NCBI GenBank assembly: GCA_951802425.1
Contig: OX637796.1
Coordinates: 2,604,001 to 2,668,000 of the forward strand
Direction of reading: 5' to 3'
From: Clavaria fumosa
Taxonomy: Eukaryota; Basidiomycota; Agaricomycetes; Agaricales; Clavariaceae
Length of the DNA: 64,000 nt
Position 1 is the stretch's first letter. Each line of letters starts with the position of its first letter. The notes under the pieces were generated by a model. That model was given only the letters and a program-made list of their open reading frames with translations, searched no databases and was not told the DNA's origin. Shown piece after piece: positions 1 to 10,489 of this stretch. The position numbers and the translations under genes are program-made.

Positions 1-2284
1 GCCAAGCGGGGATAGGGCACCGACGATGTGCTCCGCAAAGTGAGCGCTAAACACAGTCGATACTGGCCTCAGACTCAGCTTCGGAAATGCCTGTACCTCG
101 GGCGGGGCGCTGTAAGTCGGGTCTCGGATAGATCTCAGATGCATTGCCTGCCCAGGTATCGGCGCTGAACGCGACGCAGAGTCGATTGACATGGAAGGTG
201 TGAGAGAGCGCAGCTGTGACGACGTGTTGATGGACAATGAAGGAGGGACCCGCTTGGAAAGTGTGGGTGAGGTATCGGCAGTGAGCTCAGGCACCGGGAC
301 ACGATGCAGTGTGAGTTTGGTCGATTGCGGCGTCGACACATAGACATAACTCTCGGATAAGGCTGGGGCTGGCGGCGGGTCATGTTTCTCCTTCTCACGT
401 TCCTTCTCCTTTCCGGTAAATATCCTCATCCTCATAAAACCGCTCTTTTTTCGGATTGGAGATCTACCAGAGGCAGGCAGGTTCGGTATGGGTGGCGCCT
501 GGAGCTCTTGCGGCTCTTCTGTCGAGCGCTGTGTGTCACCACGCGCGCCCTTGGATGAGACTGAACTCCCGACGATGTTTTGCAGGGCGGACTTGGCCTT
601 GGCCCCTGCGCTGATGGACCGCGCTCGTTGTCTTGCTGACTGGGCACTCCCTGACGGACGCAGGTCCACGCTGGAGCCCGTGCGCGGATCACCCTCTGGT
701 TCTGGAGGAAACACTGAAGGATTTAGTACCACATTCGACGGTTCAGGTGGCGCGGCAGGTCGAGGGACGGGTTGAAGAGCGGTACTGCGAGAGCGGCGTG
801 CTTGGGCCTCCTCCAGCGAAATCAAAGCGAACGTTGGGGAAGCTAGCTTGTCGTTCCATCCAGGGAAGCCGTTGGGGACAGTGAGTGACCCATCTCGACT
901 GTCTCCTGAGCCCCTCTCATTATCCTTAGCTAGGGGTCTCGTAAACGCCATCGGGGAGGATATTTCCTTGCCGGCCAGGTTGGAGACGCGGCTAGTAGTG
1001 CGCTCTCTCCCGTGGTGCAGGAAGGATGAAATAGACCTATCCGGAGTGGGTGCTGCGGAATTTGCCAATGACTTCGACAAGGAGCTAGTCGTCGTCGACT
1101 CTGTCACCGTGATGCAAGAGCTGCTCCGGGGCACATTGGTCAGCGCAATTGCAGGCTGCAGCGGAGAAGGCGGAGTGGGATCGGGCGTGCATGGCACTGC
1201 GAAATCGGGATTGGCAAAAGGGTGCGATTCGAGCGAGTGCGAATAGTAGTTCCGTTGACCGGACGATTCGCGACCGTTGACAGAGGCCCCACGGAAATTT
1301 GGAGGGGTAGGAGATGACGGTGTGGTTGGTGAACGGGGTGAATAAGAATGTGAGATTGAATGTGTGCGCTCCGGGGATAAGTGAGGGGATGGTAGAGGGC
1401 TGGTATTACTTGGTGTATAGGGACGACTGTGTGTCGACGGAAAATGGGTCCGCGCGCTGCCATGTAGCGTATAGGGAGATGTACACGGTGGAGGTGCTGA
1501 GGCATTCACACTGTGAGGGGGCACGTTGGTTATCAGAGGCGCGGTCGGGCAAATCATAAAAAGAAAACACATACCGCAGGGCATTACGTGGACTAGATGG
1601 GTAATGCAATGTGTTCTCGACTGATGCTTTCGACCTTGTTTGAGATCGACCCGACTCGCCGCTGCGTCTGCCAGCGCTGCTGGATCTGCGGCTGGAGGAG
1701 GAGAGACCGAAGCCCTTGATGATGCCTTCACCCATGGCAAAAACGCCCCTCCCTCGAGTGTGAATGGCACCGTCTTCTGGCTCACCATCCTCTTCAAGGG
1801 CGTCCTCGCCGGTTTCCCATGGTGCCCGCGAATGAAAACGCATTCGAGGGCCGAGGAGGCTCATGCGGGGATCCGGTTGGTCGTCTTCGTTCTTGTTTGG
1901 GTGCTTCCCTTCGTGATCCTCGTTGCCCTCTTGGAGACCGTCGTATCCATGAGAGCGAGGAGAAGAGCGGGAAGGGTCGTCGTCGAGCTCGAGGATACTA
2001 GCTCCAGGGTCGCTGAGAAGTTTGTGTTCGGAAACGGAAGAGACGGCTTCTGAAGTGGCGGACTTGTGAGAGCGGGTGTAGGGCATGCGGTCGTCGAGGT
2101 CTATATCACCCGTGTCAATGGGACGAGGAGAAAAATAGGCATTACTGTAAATTGAAGGAGTGTCGGTAAATTCTGAAACGGAAGGTATGCGACTGTGTAA
2201 GTCTGCACGAGCGGTGCGCAGGTCTAGCAAATGTCTGAGATGGTCCTCATGGGCATCTGAAGGGGAGTGAATGGACCTCAACAT
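1..2284 (-). CDS. Large Ser/Pro-rich, probably disordered protein (3' end outside window)
   Basis: Start codon at 2284 (MLRSIHSPSD). Exon 1 is 2284-1575. A 64-nt intron (1574-1511) has a GTATGT donor and a CACAG acceptor. Exon 2 then stays open in one frame from 1510 to base 1, giving 740 visible codons with the C-terminus missing. The protein is rich in Ser, Pro and Arg, with acidic patches near residues 125-165 and basic RRSRS-like sites that kinases of the AGC type could use. A KEKEREKEKH charged stretch lies late in the visible part. I see no signal peptide, membrane segment or catalytic motif, and do not recognise the family. Several uninterrupted ORFs on the opposite strand are shadows of this exon. 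Confidence is high that it is a gene, and none is claimed for function. The shared upstream region with SEC9 is about 290 bp (2285-2572). Confidence 0.75.
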
Positions 2285-2572
2285 GGTCCCGGTAACGAGA
2301 AAAGGCTGAAGCGGGCGGGAGGAGAGGGGCGGGGAAGTGTGGGACGAGGAGGGACTGAACCGGTTTGCAATAATTTTTTTTTTTCTTCTTCCAGGAACGG
2401 AGTATGGAAATATGTTGTACCCGACCTTTGGACCAGCATCATCCCAAACCGCACACATATACAGTATATACTAAGCTACCAGATGAGTGGATGAAGAACA
2501 CACTCTATCAAACTATCAGGCTTTGGAATGTAATCCACCAAAAAACTCAAATTGAAACCGTATGAAAGAAAG

Positions 2573-3937
2573 TTACTTCGCAAGCAGATTAAGCTAGTGC
2601 CGAATAATGGTCGTCAAGATGTGGTGGTACACACATATCGTGAGCAGATAAGACTCACCCTGTTCGTGGTAGATGACAATTGAAAGTCCAGGTCGGCGGT
2701 CTTACGGTCGAGACCCTTGATGCGATGGTTTTGTTTGTCTAGCTCCTCGCCCATGGATGCTGCTACTGATTTGATACTAAAAGTGGCCTTTTCGAGTTGA
2801 TCCAGGTTATCGTCGAGCTCTTCCTCCAGCTCATCATCAGAGGGCGTAGCCTCGAATTGGTACCTCTTCCTCTGCTGCCGTCTGTCCTCTAGGTCCTTTG
2901 CGTTTTTCGATTTGCCACCTGCACCCAGGCCCTCCTGCACACGCCTCCGGGAATCCCCAGCCTCCGCAAGGATCATTGAGCGCTCCTTCATGTCTTCTTC
3001 ATAGCGGTCCTTGGCCTTCTTTTTTTGAGCCTCAATCTTCTTATCCCTGTTAAAGGTCACAGCCGGGACGAGTATGGATCTATTGAGCATCTTTATATCT
3101 CGAGCCTTATCGTCTACATTTAAAGCGTTGATTTTGGCGGTGGCTGCGATCCGGGAGCTGTCTGCGAGCAAGTCTGAAAACCCAGAGAAAAAAGGGGCAG
3201 ACTCATTAGCACCATTATTCGATAATGACAATAAGACCCGACAAACCAGACTGGTCCCCAAGTTTAAGAAGTGTGGCCCGAGCGGTCTCCTCCGCCTGTA
3301 GAGCCAGCCGTAGAGCGTTCCGCGATGCTTCGACAGTGTCCTGCTTGAGGAATCGGGTCTTAGTCTTGATGGCCTCGACGTCCTCCTCTTCTTCTTCATT
3401 GGCTCCGTCCGCCCAAGCAGGTCCATCGCGGAACCTATTCCTTGCGCCCTCCTGCGGTTTGTAACCAGAGAAGAGCGCCCGGCGGTCAGACTCGAGGTCT
3501 TGGGTCTCATCGTGCGAATAGGGATCACCGGCAGTGCGCCGCGTGGTTTTGGTATCCACGTATGCGCGCTCTTGCCGGGGACGTTGTTCGTCCAGTGGGG
3601 GCGGGTCCGAGTTTTGTTTCTTGAGAAGACGCCGGGACCGCGCAGCTGGCAGCTGAGCATCTTCGTCATCGTTCTCAGCGCTCTTCTCACTCCTCCGCGA
3701 GTTGTATTCATTGCGAGCAGCGTCGTTGTAGTGAGCCGCATTGCGTGAGTAAGGAGGCGGAGCGCCTGGGGACGGGAGTGGGTATGTGCTGGGGTTTGGA
3801 GATCTACGTTCTGCCGCATAAGGATTGGGAGAGATACGCCCTGCGTAGGGGTTGGGAGAGGTGCGCCCTGTCAAAGGGTCTTGCTCTTTCCGTACGGGAG
3901 GAATCAGCGTCTTTTCTCGCGGTTTGAATAATCCCAT
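2573..3937 (-). CDS. SEC9: Sec9/SNAP-25 family t-SNARE
   Basis: Exons are 3937-3247, 3173-2659 and 2593-2573, giving 408 residues. The family supplies two of the four SNARE helices of the exocytic complex at the plasma membrane, pairing with a syntaxin and a synaptobrevin. The first SNARE motif (around residues 205-265) carries its zero-layer Gln in LGDQ and is split exactly there by intron 1. The second lies at the C-terminus, with the zero-layer Gln in LDKQN. The last seven codons (NRLNLLAK end) come from a 21-nt final exon. There is no transmembrane segment and no Cys-rich palmitoylation loop, as in yeast Sec9. The N-terminal 100 residues hold three SPNP repeats, two of them SPNPYA. The start MGLFKP was chosen over an in-frame ATG 14 codons upstream because it matches the family N-terminus. 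Confidence 0.93.
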
Positions 3938-4249
3938 GGTCGGTGAAGAGGAAGGTAAAAAGGTACAACAGCAGGGCAAGGAAGGGCTGATCTAATAAAC
4001 CCACATTGATGGCTGTGCAGGCAACCACAGCCCACAGTTGCGCAGACACGCGGCTTTTTTTTGATGGATCAAGAAAACGATAATCGACAACGACTTACAT
4101 TATTGATACCGTTCGGCTCATTTGGAAGAGGCGAACGTCCTAATAATATATACAAGCCCCGTACCGTATCTGTATCTGCAATCAATGTAACATTGTAACG
4201 CATCGTCGTCACGTGATGGGCGCTAAAACGCTTGCTCTGCCTGGTTGCG

Positions 4250-4792
4250 ATGACTGCAATGGACGACCAACGACCGATTCAAGCAGCAGGCGCGGTTGGA
4301 GTTCCGCTTGCATCCTCTTCCAACGGTCGGCAATCCCGAAAGTCATGGAAACCTCTCCAGAAGCCAACCGTGTCCGTGCCTCATCCCCCCATTCTCACAT
4401 CCAAGGCAAGCGGGAGCTAAAATCAGTCCCACTGGGAATCCAGCAGGACTCAGACGCGTAGCATCGCGAGAGACTCATGGGACACACGCATGGAAAAGAC
4501 AAAGAAGGAACGCGCCATCAAGCAGCTGCGGGATGAGTTGAAGGAGGAAAAGCAGGCCGAACGGCAAAGGAGACGGCAGATCACACTCGAGCGCAAGAAG
4601 GCCGCTGAGGAACGCCTCAGGCTCGAGGAACTCAAGGCCCGGGTAAGCAGAACACACGCTTATTTATCCGTTCATTTGCCGACTTTTTCTCCACTCTTTC
4701 CCACATCGCGATGTTTTTACGGTCAGGTGGGCACGAGGAAGGCTGCCAGGATGCGTCGTAAGGTGGGCGCACGGAAGAAGATCAACGGCTGA
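4250..4792 (+). CDS. CGR1: rRNA-processing protein Cgr1
   Basis: This is a small, highly basic nucleolar protein needed for 60S subunit maturation. Visible family signatures are GRQSRKSWK near the N-terminus, SWDTRMEKTKKE, a long Lys/Glu/Arg helix, and the terminal RKAARMRRK...KKING. Intron 2 is secure: donor at 4643, acceptor ending at 4726, phase 0. Intron 1 must remove an in-frame TAA at 4418-4420 and join upstream of SWDTRM. The acceptor CCAG|CAG/GACT near 4450 is plausible, but the donor is not settled: either GTGTCC near 4368 or a GC donor (AAG|GCAAGC) near 4406. The start is ATG 4250 or 4259. Two other reading frames over exon 1 are open but lack family similarity. Confidence 0.88.
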
Positions 4793-4891
4793 GAGTCTTG
4801 GAAGGTCTGAGGCCTAATGACATGTCCCTCTGCATCACAGCAAAATGATATGGCACAGTAATACATAGGATAGCTTGCCACACAATCTGCC

Positions 4892-7800
4892 TCACAGGGC
4901 CCATGTGGTATCCACCTCCCCCTGATTGACGAAGGCCTTGTCCAGCCTTGCCACCACACTTTCACACATCGGGCAATTGCTCGCCAACAAGTCATCCAGC
5001 TCCGCCCTGAGCGCCTCCGTGTCTTTTCCGCCGTCCTGTCGCTCCCCACTCCGTCTACCGCCCAAGCCCGGTATCCAAGCTGGGGCAGAGATCGCCAAGG
5101 CCAGCGCATCCGGTACGATAAGATCTCGCAGACGATCGCCAGCCGACAAGATGTTCCTCCCGAGAGAGCCCGCGGCCCGCGCACCGTCGATCACCGGGTT
5201 TGCCAAGTTGGCAAAATTAGCGGACAGCAGCGTCCGTTGCGCCGCCCCCGCGGGCTGACGCAGCTGCCCTGCAGGCGCAGGCGCAACGCTCCCTGGGGCC
5301 GTGCCATCTTGAGGTCCCTTGACGAGTTGATTCTGCAGCGCCAAAATGCGACGCAGAGATGAAGCAGGCAAATATTCCTTGACCTCCACAACAAAACCAA
5401 AAACGTGTCAGCTCGTTGCCCTTCATCAGCGATGCAGAGTCGTGGGCTCACCAGTCCGATGAGACAATCGGCGTGGAAGGTATGCTGGCACGGAAACACA
5501 TAGAATTGTCTGGCCAACAACAGTTGGGAGCAGAGCTCGCATTGTTCCCGGACATCTATAGTGATAAAGCGTTTGCTCAACGCAGCAATGTCCGCCTTGA
5601 GCGCCTCCGCGGTGCGCGTAGCCTCATCCATCTCGTTCTTGAGCTTCTCAATGTCAGTTGAATAGCCTTCCAGGGCATGAGCAATGTCCTCCTTGAAGTC
5701 GTCGATGACGACGAAGTCGGGGAAGAACGGAAGTATGTCTTCGATCTTGAGCAAATCTGTATCCTCTAGAAACTTCAGGGCACTGAATGGATCAATCATT
5801 GAGCGACCCGTCATGAGTTAGCATAGGTGCTAAGACAGACGCACGACTTGATGTCTTTCTTGTCTTGCACGACGTAACGTGCTATCTTAAGCCAAAGCTT
5901 TTTCCGTAGCGGTTCATCCTCCTCTGGCATGTCTGCGTTGACCTTCGCGAGTTCCAGGTCTCCCTTCTCCAGCGCAAGGTCAACGCTGTTCTCCCAGAGA
6001 CCCATTTTAGAGTAGATATGCACGCAAGGCTGGATGCGCCCCGCTTGCTTGCACAGTCGGAGGGCGTAATCGAGGTCATAGTACGGCTTGCTTGTCAAGA
6101 GGTCAGACGGCGCGGTCGTCAAGAAGCGGAGCAGGGGGCCATCGTCCTCAGACGCAAGCGCGGGTGAGGGCGACGCGTAGAACGTGACCAAGAGGTTGTG
6201 GATGGTGGGCGAGGCGTTGTGCTGTTCGAATATGACATAGTTGAGGTATCGCACGGCTTGGTTAGGCACGAGCGGGTCCCGCGGGACATGTTGCAGTTGG
6301 AGCAGCGACGGGACCAGCCGGAGGGGGTCTAGGAGCGGCTGTCGGAGCCAGGAGTCTACAGTTGCCTTCGGCGCTTGACGAATGAGCACCGGCGAATACC
6401 GGTAATACAACTCAGGATCTGACTGCTCCGTATCAGAGGTCTGCCCAGAGTCTGTTGGACTAACGGCTGCGCACCTGTCGGCTAATTACTTGAAGAGCGT
6501 TGTTCCATTCCTCCTCAAGGATCCAATGCTCAATCACTCGTTGGAAATCACCGACAACTGTGGCGTAGAATATATACATGTCATTCCGACCGTGGCCTTG
6601 AATGAGTTCGTAGACGGTTTTTTTGTCTAAATTCGCCTGTGCAATTCGCCTATCAGCGTATTAGGGCACAACTGAAAGCTGACAACGTGCCTTGTATGTT
6701 TCCAAAAAATGCCGGAGGTCGTCTTCCAAAATCGTACGTTCTGCCTGCAAATTCTCAGCACCGGTTGCAGCAGATTCAGCAGAGGCGACTAAGTCGTCCA
6801 GTTCATTGCATCTACTCAGATAGAACTCGACTAGCCAAGTTGCAAGAATCATGCGTTGCGTAAGATCCTACAAAGGTCCCGTGAAGACATCCGGGCATGA
6901 CTATGATGCAGGGACGCTTACGGTTTTCTTAGTCCTTTCGAGGCGCGAAACGAGGTAAGCCCGCAAAGCGTCCCGCTCCCCAACGTCAAGAAACTTGAGA
7001 GCAACGTCTTCGAAAGGCACTGAGCATTGCGCGTAAGATTGGGCAGCTTCGAAGTACCGCTTTTCCGTGAAGAAAGCATTCGCCTGAGCCGCAAGGACTT
7101 TGTCTCTCTGTTGTGCAGTCTGCCCGAGTACAGAATCAGTCGTTGAACATCTGTGAGAAACTTGCTTAGGCTCACTTTAGCATACTTGAGGGCGACATTG
7201 AATTTGCCACTCTCCAAGAAAATTTGCCAGACGTCTCGATCCTCGTTGCCAATCACGAGTTCGAACAATGACTGGTTCGTATATACCCAATAGGTCTTTC
7301 GAACAGGATCCGCTGTTAGTGCCCGTACTTCCTCGTTCGGTTTCTGAGACGGATCTTCCTTCAACAACGAACCGTTATCCAACTTGAGATACGAACCAGA
7401 GGCAACCGTTCCTCGTATGTAAGCTTCTCATTGAGATTGCAAATTCCCATTATCCTGTCCCGATAGAGAAGGAGAAAATGGAACTCTGTCAAAGCAATTG
7501 AAACTGGGATTTCAGGAGGGGCAGGGGCCAAAGCAGGACTTGCAGCCGGAGATGGGGGAAGTGATGGGTAAGGCAAAAGTTGAGCGGCATCAATGAGATC
7601 ATCAGAATTAGATTCGAAATTAAGCGTTCCATGATAAATCCCAGGTGCTTCGTAGTCGTTGTGTGAGCAGAAAACACAGAAAGTGACTCGCATGTATCTC
7701 ACCAGTCATCCAGGCGACTCCTTTCGGCAGAGAAAAGGCTTGAGCGGCATTCGGAGTGTAAAAATGCAATTCGGAGTGCTGAATATCGCCGGGCAACTCC

Positions 7801-8704
7801 AGAATCTCTTTTGACTGTCAGTATTCACCACAGTCGGTAGCAGATTTAACGCACTTGGCGCAGCGTCCCGATAACTGGCAAACAGCGTTGCAAAAATGCG
7901 TCCTCCGTCTTCAGAACGTCTGTCAAGAGCGCCGACGAACTGGTAGATTCGTGACGGCGTAGTCACAAGAACCAAGACCTTGTTTGGGTCTGCCGGAGGG
8001 AAGAGATCGAAGCGTATTCCTGTGATGGGATGACGTTCTGGAAGAGAGAATACGTTTTGTAGATGTCGTTCTTGAGATTTAAAGAAGTCTTCCTCTGCGT
8101 CGAGGATGGCTTCATGAATGGTGCCATTGCGGCCTCCAATCAGTATCTCGCGAGTCGTGGTTGAGTTGGAGGACGAGAGCAAAGCGGGTTTGTTCCAGGC
8201 GACGCTTTCAATCACCATTTTGAACGTCTTGAGCTGCTTTGGTTTCTTCCATCCTCGGTAGTGATACCAATTTTCTCCTTGAATCGAGGAAATGAGAAGA
8301 TGTCGACCGGAAGGGTCCAAGAACATTTTGTATATGGTCATCTCAGTCGGCTTCCGAGGAATGGGAATCTTTACAACCACGTCGGAGTGCGACAACTCAA
8401 TGGACACGATGACGTTCGAGGTCAGACCCATGACAAGCAGGTCGGAAGAAACGACCATGAAAATGAGAGGAGCGGGCAGCGTGAATTGCACAAGTCCGAG
8501 CTCGAATATTGGGGTTGCGGGCCTCTGAACTGCGGCGAGAACATCGGGCTCGAGAGATTCCTCGAAACCTTCATAGTGCGGTTGCGGGAGGGGTCCAGGT
8601 GCCACAGTACTGGCATGACCTGTGGCATGTTCGACATCTGGAATTCACGAATGTCAGCTGTGCTATACACCCGTCAAGAAAGAAATCTGACATTCATCGA
8701 ACAT
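4892..8704 (-). CDS. VPS18: Vacuolar sorting protein Vps18 (HOPS/CORVET core, RING finger)
   Basis: There are eleven exons: 8704-8692, 8637-7855, 7807-7703, 7647-7397, 7343-7176, 7119-6922, 6867-6691, 6636-6475, 6422-5845, 5782-5452 and 5383-4892, giving 1,085 residues in consistent phase. Vps18/Pep3 is a shared core subunit of the tethering complexes HOPS and CORVET at endosomes and the vacuole. An N-terminal beta-propeller-like half is followed by the clathrin-repeat-like helical half. A C-terminal RING shows CELC, CQHTFHADC and CPMC. Conserved blocks include TADPVRKTYWVY, ELIQGHGR and FPDFVVIDDFKE. Intron 7 (6690-6637) has a GC donor (AAG|GCACGT) forced by the frame. Exon 1 is only 13 nt and its donor GTCAGA is weak, so the exact N-terminus is less certain. 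It is divergent from the SHB17 homologue. Confidence 0.93.
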
Positions 8705-9201
8705 TGGTATAAGAGAGAGGCGCGCAGCGGCGGCCCCGTCTCAAGTGCAGAGGCAGATCAGCAAGTTCTCACGTGATTCACTTTTCTAATCAGCATTTAT
8801 ATCCCGCAATATGTAGCTAAGAAAAAGACGCGGTTATTTAGGGGGAGGGGGATAGAAGGAGAGAGAAGGCGATGTAGATGTATTTCCGCAATACATTGTA
8901 TGTAGAAGACGCGGCGAGGATTTGTGTTTTAAAAATTTAGGTCAGCACAGAGGTACGGTGCTCTCCCTTCACGCAGCCATCCGTGATTCATATCAATTAA
9001 ATATTAAGGACGCGATGACTGGACTAGCGCGGAACAAGAGTAGATCAGATCCGGGTCGGGTTGGTTGATGCAAGCTTGATGTACAGCACGTGTACCCCTG
9101 TCTGCTCTGCGCTGCACGGCTTTTGAGGATCGCGGGTCGCGCCCAGCGTTCTCTATCCATATCATCCCCTGAACACTCCTCCACAGAGAGCACTGAAATT
9201 C
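8705..9201. promoter_or_regulatory. Divergent intergenic region VPS18 / SHB17
   Basis: This is about 500 bp between two start codons on opposite strands, so it should hold both promoters. It is AT-richer around 8800-9000. I recognise no specific factor site. Confidence 0.5.
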
Positions 9202-10273
9202 ATGGCCGCCCCCTCTAGACCAAAGCCCAGATTGATTGTGGTTCGTCACGGTTCGTCATATTGATGATCATCGACGTTGTTCGATTCTTGAATATTAATC
9301 CAGGAGAAACCGAGTGGACGTTGAATGGGTAAATACTGCTTGACCCCTCTAAAATATTCACTAACAAGTGCTTTACAGGCGACACGTAGGTCGCTGTGAT
9401 AGCTAGTCAAACACATCCCTGAGCTTATAATGATATAGACCGGACGCACTGACATCCCTCTCACTCTCAGAGGAGAGGAGCAGATCAAGGAACAGGCGAA
9501 AATCCTTGTGGGTCCTGGGAGTCAGTACCTCGTCTCACATGCTTTTTTTCGCAAGCCTTTTCAACGAAAATAGAACTTATCGATGCGACGAACATTTGCG
9601 TCGCACTTGTTTCGCCCCGCAAACGCGCCCATAGGACGTTCCATCTGCTCTTCGAGCATCAACCGACAACTTTAGAGCACACCCTCACAGAAGAAGTACG
9701 CGAGTGGGATTACGGCGACTACGAAGGCCTGCCTCCTGCCGAGATAAACGCCAAGAATCCTGGTTGGTTCATCTATAGGGATGGGTGAGTATTGGCGACC
9801 CCAAGATTTTCGAGTAGCTGACTCGGTACAGATCCCCAGGTGGCGAATCCGTCCAAGACATGACCAGTCGAGTGGACGCAATTATCGCCAAAGTCAGTCT
9901 AGCAGACATTTGCTCACATTCGCAAGCTCACCTCTCTCAGATTCGCGAATACCATAGGCAATACTATGAGGAGGGCAAACACACGCGCGACGTCCTCGTT
10001 GTCTGTCATGGTCACTTCAGTCGTTGCCTTATCGCTCGGTGGCTTGATGAGCCCCTCACCTTTGGTACGCATTATCACTGACCAGCTCATCAATGCTGAA
10101 TATCATTTTCGTCAGCTCACAAACTTGACGTTCAACCTGGTGGTGTATGTACACATTCTTCTTGTTTAACATACTTTCATCTTACAACGTTGCAGATCGT
10201 TTCCCTTGGCTACCAGCACACGCTGCAAGAGCCCGCTATCCTTACGCTCCCTCTATTTCCTGAGGTCGTCTGA
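9202..10273 (+). CDS. SHB17: Histidine phosphatase, sedoheptulose-1,7-bisphosphatase type
   Basis: Nine exons encode 221 residues: 9202-9250, 9304-9328, 9379-9385, 9439-9520, 9574-9784, 9832-9892, 9941-10064, 10116-10144 and 10196-10273. The phosphohistidine motif VVRHGETEW lies near the N-terminus, the second catalytic His in VCHGHFSR, and REWDYGDYEG between them. These are features of the phosphoglycerate-mutase-like superfamily. Overall layout resembles yeast Shb17, which hydrolyses sedoheptulose 1,7-bisphosphate in riboneogenesis. The specific substrate is inferred. Exon 3 is a 7-nt microexon (GCGACAC). With its neighbours it encodes the conserved NGRHTGRTD, so skipping it would break the frame in the active-site region. 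Confidence 0.88.
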
Positions 10274-10489
10274 CATCAGGGTAAACAGACCGCGTTATTG
10301 CGCTCGGAATCAGCAATTAAATACAGTTTCTATGTGTAACAATAGAATGAACACACTCATCACAGTGGAAATTGGGGATGGACAATGCTGTAGCAGCCCA
10401 AATTGCGGCAACCAACGCGCCGTGACCTGAACTGTAACAATCGCCAGGACCAGATTTGCATTTGTTCCTTTCAAAACCTTCACCTTAGC

